Assembly: GCA_003243255.1 (NCBI GenBank) | Contig: QFQM01000135.1 | Coordinates: 1 to 11,696, forward strand | Source of the DNA: Flavobacterium psychrophilum | Lineage (GTDB): Bacteria > Bacteroidota > Bacteroidia > Flavobacteriales > Flavobacteriaceae | Direction: 5' to 3' | Length of the DNA: 11,696 nucleotides | In this document: positions 7,613 to 11,696 of the stretch, piece after piece | Layout of the letters: every line of letters begins with the position of its first letter | Position numbering within the stretch: the first letter of the stretch is position 1 | Program-made: the position numbers and the translations under genes | Notes under the pieces: generated by a model | Seen by the model: only the letters and a program-made list of their open reading frames with translations | What the model was told of the DNA's origin: nothing | Database searches by the model: none

Positions 7613-8623
7613 GCAATAATTTTTTGGACAGTTATGGCAAAGAAATCAATAATAATTGGAACAGTAATCTTAACGTTATTAATCATGTTCGGTTTTATTA
7701 GTAAGCTATTCAAAGGAGATGACAATGGGACAAAGACGAAAAACCCATCAACCATTGTATTGGGAATGGCATTGTTGAACGATACACAAAAGGTTCATTT
7801 CAAAAAAATCACTGACGAGTTAAAGTACAAGTATGAGCTTAATATTACTGAGCAAAACTATGACGAGGAGAAAGGTGTCGGAGTCATTGGACTTAAGAAC
7901 TCACAGATTTCGATAGCGATGATAGATTTGCCAATTCCGGGAGATGAATTAGAGTTCCCTTCTCAAATAGCTTATCTGTGGCCTGAAGCTAAAGATTTAA
8001 CACCAAAACATAAAGCACATATCATTATTTCTGTTTCATCCCCAGATGACACTAAACTAAATATGTTCAAGACTTTTACAAAAGCTGCGAGCTCAATACT
8101 GGCAAACACAAACTCACTTGGAATCTATCTTGGTAGTCAAACTTTAGTTCTGTCGACAGATTTTTACATTGAAGGCGCAAAGTCAATGACTGATGATGAT
8201 TTGCCGCTTATGAATTGGATTTACTTTGGACTTAGAGAAGAAGACGGAAAGCATAGTGGCTACACTTATGGACTGAAAGAGTTTGGTTTTAACGAAATAG
8301 AAATATTGAATTCAAGTTATCCAGTTGAAGATATTCAAGGAATGCTGTTTAATATAAGTCATTACATTATTCAAGGTAACGTGACATTAAATGACGGAGA
8401 GACAATTGGACTAACGGAGGATCAAAAGATAAAAATCAAAAAATCCAAAGGAGTTCAACTGGACGGCACAACATTGAAATTGGAGTACTAAAAATTACTG
8501 CGCCCAACAAAATGCATAAAAAATGGCGTGGTGATTATAAGGTAAAAGTGTTTTCAACTAACTTAGCTCAGCAACGTGGACAATGACGCGGTTTCTAAAC
8601 ACGCCACTTCTTATGCACAAGCG
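7607..8623 (+). mobile_element. Integron cassette 1 (DUF4261 gene)
   Basis: This cassette of 1017 bases starts after G7606 and ends at G8623 in the attC. Its first bases (GTTGGGCGCA plus nine more) pair with its end (TGCGCCCAAC and upstream) over 18 of 19 positions, 7606-7624 with 8490-8508. The single mismatch is A7616 against C8498. The pairing reaches the stop codon of its gene. Confidence 0.85.
7634..8491 (+). CDS. Membrane-anchored DUF4261-like protein (cassette 1)
   Basis: The product is 285 residues. I start it at ATG 7634; a TTG at 7604 in the same frame lies across the recombination point and is unlikely. Residues 5-21 (SIIIGTVILTLLIMFGF) form one transmembrane or uncleaved signal anchor. 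The rest should face the periplasm unless the anchor inserts in the opposite sense. The body resembles DUF4261: AMIDLPIPGDELE, then AYLWPEA and HKAHIIISVSS in the middle, and a C-terminal block YTYGLKEFGFNEIEILNSSY with a later dGxTIGLT. Members I know of are cytosolic proteins of unknown function, so the added N-terminal anchor is unusual. The leader has no clear Shine-Dalgarno site, normal for Bacteroidota, and an imperfect TAnnTTTG-like stretch lies at the cassette edge. Function unknown. Confidence 0.8.
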   Translation: MAKKSIIIGTVILTLLIMFGFISKLFKGDDNGTKTKNPSTIVLGMALLNDTQKVHFKKITDELKYKYELNITEQNYDEEKGVGVIGLKNSQISIAMIDLPIPGDELEFPSQIAYLWPEAKDLTPKHKAHIIISVSSPDDTKLNMFKTFTKAASSILANTNSLGIYLGSQTLVLSTDFYIEGAKSMTDDDLPLMNWIYFGLREEDGKHSGYTYGLKEFGFNEIEILNSSYPVEDIQGMLFNISHYIIQGNVTLNDGETIGLTEDQKIKIKKSKGVQLDGTTLKLEY

Positions 8624-8629
8624 TTAGCC
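8502..8629 (+). repeat. attC-like site 1 (cassette 1/cassette 2 junction)
   Basis: The R''-type box GCCCAAC (8502-8508) is followed by the spacer AAAA. The arm TGCATAAAAAATGGCGTG (8513-8530) pairs with CACGCCACTTCTTATGCA (8600-8617) except at arm positions 8 and 11 (both A-C). The spacer CAAGC and the R'-type box GTTAGCC (8623-8629) complete the site. The loop contains CAACGTGGACA (8572-8582). At 128 bp it is as long as the Vibrio cholerae repeats. Confidence 0.85.
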
Positions 8630-9412
8630 CACATTTATGGACAGAGCAGCACACCTAACATTGTTTATCATAATACTCCCACTTTTTGCAATGGGACAGA
8701 GGATTGATTATGACTCGACATTTAAATCAAACGGACTGGAGTTTAGGGTACAACAAATTCAATTGGAGAAATACATGTCACTTCTTAAAGTCAAGAAGGC
8801 GAACACTGTTATCCTGAGCGACACATTGGACTTTTTCACGGACCTTCAATTGATTGACTTTAATCGGGATAAAGCAATAGATATTCGAATTAACCATATG
8901 GGCAATGTTGACAGACAATCATTGTACCTATTCAATCAATTAACTAGTAAATTTCAAAAGGTTGTTGACTTTGAAAGCTATCCGGACGCTAAAGAAGTTA
9001 AGGGACAGGATAGAGGATTTTATTACTCATACCATAGATCGGGTTGCGCTGACAATTATTGGACAAGTGACTTATTTAAAATTCTGGACTACAAAGTAAT
9101 TCATATGGGACAGATTTTTGGAGAAGGATGTGAAGCGCCCATGCAAGTGAAGATTTATAAAATGGGAATGAATAAAAAGGACTTAATCGAGACGTTGCCT
9201 TACAAACTGGTGGAAGACAATAAGGACTTTAAATGGGGATTTATTGAGAACTATTGGTCAAAGAATTATAGTAGGTTTAAATAAACGTGGGCTAACAACA
9301 GCTATAAAACATATGCTATACTGTAGGTTATTAAAGTGTGTGCTGTTAAATTCGTTTAGCAACGTCGGACAGCGGCGTAGGTATTTAGCCGCATACGTTT
9401 TATAGCCTAGCG
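8624..9412 (+). mobile_element. Integron cassette 2 (secreted XAC2610-like gene)
   Basis: This cassette of 789 bases starts with TTAGCCC. GTTAGCCCAC at its start and GTGGGCTAAC at its end (9287-9296) are perfect complements. The pairing continues for 15 of 16 positions in all, with the one mismatch A8633 against C9286. The paired arm runs from the first base of the start codon (8637) to the stop codon TAA (9282-9284). Confidence 0.85.
8637..9284 (+). CDS. Secreted protein, resembles XAC2610-related proteins (cassette 2)
   Basis: The product is 215 residues with an N-terminal signal peptide (about 1-20, LTLFIIILPLFAMGQ, cleavage probably after AMG or GQ), so it should be exported. The mature part contains LQLIDFNRDKAIDIRINHMGN, which looks like the aspartate-rich DxNxDGxxD block of XAC2610-related and VCBS-like proteins. 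Here the loop reads DFNRDKAID, so calcium binding is doubtful. Then follow SLYLFNQLTSKFQKVVDFE, and two cysteines (in HRSGCADNYW and GEGCEAP) that could form a disulfide outside the cytoplasm. The ATG is only 13 bases inside the cassette, leaving no room for a promoter; it must be read from outside or from the preceding attC. A toxin-binding or inhibitor role, as discussed for some relatives, would be speculation. Confidence 0.75.
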   Translation: MDRAAHLTLFIIILPLFAMGQRIDYDSTFKSNGLEFRVQQIQLEKYMSLLKVKKANTVILSDTLDFFTDLQLIDFNRDKAIDIRINHMGNVDRQSLYLFNQLTSKFQKVVDFESYPDAKEVKGQDRGFYYSYHRSGCADNYWTSDLFKILDYKVIHMGQIFGEGCEAPMQVKIYKMGMNKKDLIETLPYKLVEDNKDFKWGFIENYWSKNYSRFK

Positions 9413-9418
9413 TTGGCG
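9290..9418 (+). repeat. attC-like site 2 (cassette 2/cassette 3 junction)
   Basis: The R''-type box GGCTAAC (9290-9296) is followed by the spacer AACA. The arm GCTATAAAACATATGC (9301-9316) pairs with GCATACGTTTTATAGC (9391-9406) except for an A-C mismatch at arm position 11. The spacer CTAGC and the R'-type box GTTGGCG (9412-9418) follow. The loop contains CAACGTCGGACA (9360-9371). The site is 129 bp and is closely similar to attC 3. Confidence 0.87.
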
Positions 9419-9449
9419 GTAATTTATTTTTAAAAAAGTACAGTGTAAA

Positions 9450-9974
9450 ATGAAATACGCAATTGTTGGACTACTAGCATTTTTTTTAATGTCATGCGCG
9501 GCTTTAGGTTCCAGGACAAAGGTTTATAATAAAACAAAAATTAAGAACATAAGGACAATTGGACTTGTAACTAAACGATTTGATCAACCTAGAAATCCTT
9601 ACCATAAAATTATTAAAGAATCGTTCACAAGGACTTTGATTGAGGGACTTGAAAAGGAGCACTTATTTAAGGTTATTGTACTGGACACAATGGAGAACGA
9701 AAAATTAAATATTAATTCTTACGTGACTGACACACCAATAGACGCATTACTAGTTGCGGAATGGAAGCTAGCTGATCCTTATAATATGGTGACGGACTCT
9801 AAGGTAAAACTTAGTCTGATTGACAAGGAATCTAAAGAGGTATTACTTATTTCAAGTCATGGGACAAAGTTTGGAAATTCATATTGGTTGACACCATCCT
9901 TACCAAGGACATTACTTGACGCAACCGAAGGTGCTTTAAAAACAATGGGGAAAAATATTAAAACTAAGCGATGA
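9450..9974 (+). CDS. Putative lipoprotein of unknown family (cassette 3, first gene)
   Basis: The product is 174 residues with a lipoprotein signal peptide, YAIVGLLAFFLMSC (lipobox LMSC, Cys16), so it should be exported and lipidated. The mature part alternates strands and helices: IRTIGLVTKRF, a helix with HKIIKESFTRTLIEGLEKE, then DALLVAEWKL, SKVKLSLIDKESKEVLLISS and a C-terminal helix with TLLDATEGALKTMGKNI. This arrangement is reminiscent of CsgG/LpoB-like small periplasmic lipoproteins, but I recognise no family. The A-rich leader (AAAAAAGTACAGTGTAAA) lacks a Shine-Dalgarno site. Its stop overlaps the next ATG in ATGA, so the two products are probably made together and may interact. Confidence 0.8.
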   Translation: MKYAIVGLLAFFLMSCAALGSRTKVYNKTKIKNIRTIGLVTKRFDQPRNPYHKIIKESFTRTLIEGLEKEHLFKVIVLDTMENEKLNINSYVTDTPIDALLVAEWKLADPYNMVTDSKVKLSLIDKESKEVLLISSHGTKFGNSYWLTPSLPRTLLDATEGALKTMGKNIKTKR

Positions 9975-10582
9975 AAAAACAGTATTTACTCTCGATTATT
10001 TTCATTTCGAGTTTTATCTTATCCAATGCACAGACAATTGAAGACATAAAGAAACTCGGACTTACGGACGCGCAACTAAGAACGAGTTTTGAAAAACGAC
10101 AAATCGTTCTGACAAATAATTCAAAAAGGACTAAGAAAATAAAGGAAGGAGCATTCGCGACAATTAAAATGAAGGACGACACAACAAAGATGCAAGTCGT
10201 ATTAGAGGCATTTTTGTCCGATACAATTATCGTCTCATCATTGACACCTCAATTGGCTGGTAAAGAAATAAAACTTGGATTTACCGAATTCAAACTTTTA
10301 CCCTTGAATGATATCGAGTCGATTGAGTATAGCGTTCGTCATAGAGGTGTTACATACTGGACAGCATTTGTTGCCATCATTGTTGGAGCAGAGTTCGTTA
10401 TCCTACCCATAATTATGCCCGCTATTACAGGAGAGACAGAATTATATTCTCAACCTCAATTTCCCATTACGGTAATCAGCGGTGTAATCATTTTCGTTTT
10501 AGGGAGAAAGGTTATGAAGTCGTTAACCCTAAAGGAATATGCTTTGGGAACGGACTGGAGTTATAGAGTCGTGAAAAAATAA
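9971..10582 (+). CDS. Exported membrane protein of unknown function (cassette 3, second gene)
   Basis: The product is 203 residues. An N-terminal signal peptide (YLLSIIFISSFILSNAQ) is followed by a soluble segment with TIEDIKKLGLTDAQLRTSFEKR and a beta-rich part (VLEAFLSDTIIVSS, then IKLGFTEFKLLPLNDIESIEY). After VRHRGVTYW there are two hydrophobic spans, about residues 133-155 and 165-182 (ITVISGVIIFVLGRKV), and a short basic tail. The ATG overlaps the preceding lipoprotein stop (ATGA), so translation is probably coupled. The TAA stop is part of the cassette-end stem. I do not recognise the family; a membrane complex with the partner lipoprotein is inference. Confidence 0.78.
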   Translation: MKKQYLLSIIFISSFILSNAQTIEDIKKLGLTDAQLRTSFEKRQIVLTNNSKRTKKIKEGAFATIKMKDDTTKMQVVLEAFLSDTIIVSSLTPQLAGKEIKLGFTEFKLLPLNDIESIEYSVRHRGVTYWTAFVAIIVGAEFVILPIIMPAITGETELYSQPQFPITVISGVIIFVLGRKVMKSLTLKEYALGTDWSYRVVKK

Positions 10583-10587
10583 ACTAC

Positions 10588-10716
10588 CGCCAACATCAGC
10601 TATAATACATATGCTATATCGTAGGTTCTTAACATGCGTGCTATTAAATTTCGTCATCAACGTGGGACAAAGATTTAGGTATTTACACGCATACGTCTTA
10701 TAGCTAGGCGTTGGCG
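10588..10716 (+). repeat. attC-like site 3 (cassette 3/cassette 4 junction)
   Basis: The R''-type box CGCCAAC (10588-10594) is followed by a short spacer. The arm AGCTATAATACATATGC (10598-10614) pairs with GCATACGTCTTATAGCT (10689-10705). Counting from GCT, the mismatches are at positions 8 and 11. The spacer AGGC and the R'-type box GTTGGCG (10710-10716) follow. The loop contains CAACGTGGGACA (10658-10669). At 129 bp it is closely related to attC 2 over most of its length. Confidence 0.87.
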
Positions 10717-10765
10717 GTAATGCTTTCGGACAATTAGACACATTTGACAATTAACAACTATAGAT

Positions 10766-11422
10766 ATGGCAAAAGAACTTCCCCCTTACGTAAACTCAAC
10801 TGGACTCCTGCAAGAATTATTTAAAAAGATTCAAGAAGCTCCACCACCAAGTAGGTTTAGTCAAGACTTTTTATTTACCAACTTGAAATTCAAAAAATCT
10901 GGTAGCACAATTCCCTTCATTCCATTTTTGAAACGAATTGGTTTCTTATCCACTGACGGCTCACCAACTGAAGTTTATAAAAAATTCAGAAACCCAGACA
11001 CAAAGATTTCCGGACAAGCAATGGCTCAAGCTTTTAAAGTTGCCTATTCTGACCTCTATAACAGAAATGAATATTGGCACACAAAATCCTCTGAAGACTT
11101 AAAGAACTTTTTGGTCGAAGTATTAGAAGTGGAAAAAAATAATCCCACATTAACTGTTTTAATCAGAACCATCGAGACATTAAAAAAAATGGCAAACTTT
11201 GAAGTCCCTGTAGACACCGAAGAGGAAAACGAGGTAGAAGAACAGGAAACGGAGAGACAACCTAATTCTAACAGTAACAACGGACAAAGCAACCCGAAAT
11301 CTTCTGACCTGGCTGGAATTAATTTGTCCTATACAATTAATCTGAATTTACCTGAAACATCTGACGGCAAGGTCTTCGATGCAATCTTTAAGAGTTTAAA
11401 AGAAAACCTTCTTAAGAAATGA
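10766..11422 (+). CDS. DUF5343 family protein (cassette 4, first gene)
   Basis: The product is 218 residues, cytosolic, without signal or membrane segments. The first about 145 residues match what I know of DUF5343: LPPYVNSTGLLQELFKKIQE, the FSQDFL element and a hydrophobic IPFIPFLKRIGFLSTDG. Next come PTEVYKKFRNP, the AMAQAFKVAYSDLY helix, and a final LIRTIETLKKMANF. It reads like a winged-helix or other small helical adaptor fold. After it comes a low-complexity acidic/polar linker (about 150-180, many E, N and S). The end is a distinct strand-helix tail, LSYTINLNLPETSDGKVFD followed by AIFKSLKENLLKK. The stop overlaps the next start (ATGA). DUF5343 proteins have no established activity; pairing with a HEPN-domain gene suggests a two-component module. 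Confidence 0.85.
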   Translation: MAKELPPYVNSTGLLQELFKKIQEAPPPSRFSQDFLFTNLKFKKSGSTIPFIPFLKRIGFLSTDGSPTEVYKKFRNPDTKISGQAMAQAFKVAYSDLYNRNEYWHTKSSEDLKNFLVEVLEVEKNNPTLTVLIRTIETLKKMANFEVPVDTEEENEVEEQETERQPNSNSNNGQSNPKSSDLAGINLSYTINLNLPETSDGKVFDAIFKSLKENLLKK

Positions 11423-11696
11423 GATTTATCAACAACGAAAATTTAATAAAGCTCTTTAGTGTAACCAATCAATTTGCTGAGTTTGATTTGGACAGAGTTG
11501 AGAAGGAGCACCAAATTGATTTAGGTCGAAAAAAGAACAAAGTCGAAAAAGACAATGTTTACTATCCTCAATTTGAATTAGAGGTTCGGAAAGAGGCAAA
11601 AAATATGGCCAAACATTATGAGATATTTTATTGCCTTGAAAAATCAATACGTGACCTAATCTCTACTACATTAGAAACAACAGGTGAAAACTGGTG
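11419..11696 (+). CDS. Swt1-type HEPN domain protein, 5' part only (cassette 4, second gene)
   Basis: The gene starts at ATG 11419, inside the stop of the DUF5343 gene (ATGA), and runs open off the right edge after 92 codons. The opening MRFINNENLIKLFSV is followed by a charged segment, then KNMAKHYEIFYCLEKSIRD and LISTTLETTGENW. That last part looks like the first helices of the Swt1-family HEPN domain (compare the typical YE-x-(F/L)-x-x-(L/F)EN(S/T)-(I/L)R-(E/D)LI pattern). HEPN domains are all-alpha and often act as RNases through an R-x(4-6)-H motif. That motif would lie further on, so activity cannot be judged. Many HEPN proteins act in toxin-antitoxin or phage-defence systems, which makes a defence or toxin role for the pair plausible but unproven. 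Confidence 0.7.
   Translation, partial: MRFINNENLIKLFSVTNQFAEFDLDRVEKEHQIDLGRKKNKVEKDNVYYPQFELEVRKEAKNMAKHYEIFYCLEKSIRDLISTTLETTGENW

Larger units (their letters stand above)
9413..10710 (+). mobile_element. Integron cassette 3 (two-gene cassette)
   Basis: This cassette of 1298 bases starts with TTGGCGGTAAT. The start GTTGGCGGTA and the end TACCGCCAAC are perfect complements. Pairing continues to 19 of 20 positions (9412-9431 with 10575-10594), with one mismatch, A9422 against C10584. The stop codon TAA of its last gene (10580-10582) lies inside the paired arm. Unlike most cassettes, it holds two overlapping genes. Confidence 0.85.
7607..11696 (+). mobile_element. Integron gene-cassette array (three complete cassettes, a fourth partial)
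   Basis: Same-strand cassettes are separated by three attC-like sites at 8502-8629, 9290-9418 and 10588-10716. Each complete cassette begins with a TTRRR-type half-core that is the exact complement of the RYYYAAC box at its own end: GTTGGGC with GCCCAAC, GTTAGCC with GGCTAAC, and GTTGGCG with CGCCAAC. The boxes of neighbouring cassettes do not match each other so well, as expected if each was inserted as a circle. G+C is about one third, against about half in the chromosomal genes to the left. No intact integrase gene is in the window, so within these limits it is an array lacking its integrase; the right end is beyond the edge. Confidence 0.88.
10711..11696 (+). mobile_element. Integron cassette 4, 3' end beyond the window (DUF5343/HEPN gene pair)
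   Basis: The cassette begins at T10711 with the start GTTGGCGGTAATGC, nearly the same opening as cassette 3, including A at position 11. By the rule seen in the other three, its unseen end should read close to TACCGCCAAC with a C just before it. It carries at least two genes coupled by ATGA. A weak -7-like box CACATTTG (10739-10746) lies 20 bases before the first ATG. Confidence 0.8.

Noticed and set aside
8502..10716. CRISPR array
   Set aside because: Only three long structured repeats spaced 0.8-1.3 kb apart with genes between; no short direct repeats with uniform spacers.
8502..10716. attC-like sites as ordinary intrinsic terminators or REP-like elements
   Set aside because: There is no T-tract, and the core boxes pair with the far end of the preceding cassette rather than only locally, which terminators would not do.
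10529..10750. Minus-strand open frame across attC 3
   Set aside because: It lies over the end of a cassette gene and the structured attC; no protein features.
11456..11647. Minus-strand open frame at the right edge
   Set aside because: Antisense shadow of the HEPN-domain gene, whose frame shows the family pattern.

Overview
The window looks like a piece of a Bacteroidota chromosome. Evidence: an Omp85 protein with a lipoprotein signal (TamL type), a TAnnTTTG-type promoter box, A-rich leaders without strong Shine-Dalgarno sites, and a zinc-ribbon hypothetical family I associate with this phylum. Cytophagales is my guess for the order, not more.

The left half (about 1-6523, roughly half G+C in sampled lines) is ordinary chromosome. 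An old yellow enzyme ene-reductase and a DoxX-family membrane protein form a short operon ending in a clear intrinsic terminator. Facing it on the minus strand are a class I-type DNA photolyase and, upstream of that, tamL. A TrmH/SpoU rRNA or tRNA methyltransferase is divergent from tamL, and the two start codons share the four bases CATG.

Between about 6524 and 7606 the sequence becomes a scar zone. A zinc-ribbon hypothetical gene (minus strand) has lost its ATG exactly where a C-terminal fragment of a tyrosine recombinase (plus strand) begins. The fragment keeps HTLRH, LLGH and the Tyr nucleophile, and ends in an IntI-like SPL-KL tail. After it come direct and inverted repeats that could be a degenerate attI.

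From 7607 to the right edge the window is an integron cassette array of about one-third G+C. It has three complete cassettes and the start of a fourth, all in the same direction and separated by three attC-like sites of 128-129 bp. Cassette 1 carries a membrane-anchored DUF4261 protein. Cassette 2 carries a secreted protein resembling XAC2610-related proteins. Cassette 3 carries an ATGA-coupled lipoprotein plus a membrane protein. Cassette 4 carries an ATGA-coupled DUF5343 protein plus a protein with a Swt1-type HEPN domain, which runs off the edge.

The strongest evidence for cassettes is that the first bases of each complete cassette are the reverse complement of its own last bases before the attC stem (15-19 paired positions out of 16-20), not of its neighbour's. 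This pairing has a fixed A-C mismatch at position 11 in every cassette. The inner attC arms also carry an A-C mismatch at their position 11, and the loops share a CAACGT(G/C)GGACA-like motif. The tetranucleotide GGAC occurs about 43 times on the plus strand of the array against about 2 for GTCC. These regularities are the most unusual signals in the window. No RNA genes or CRISPR arrays were seen.
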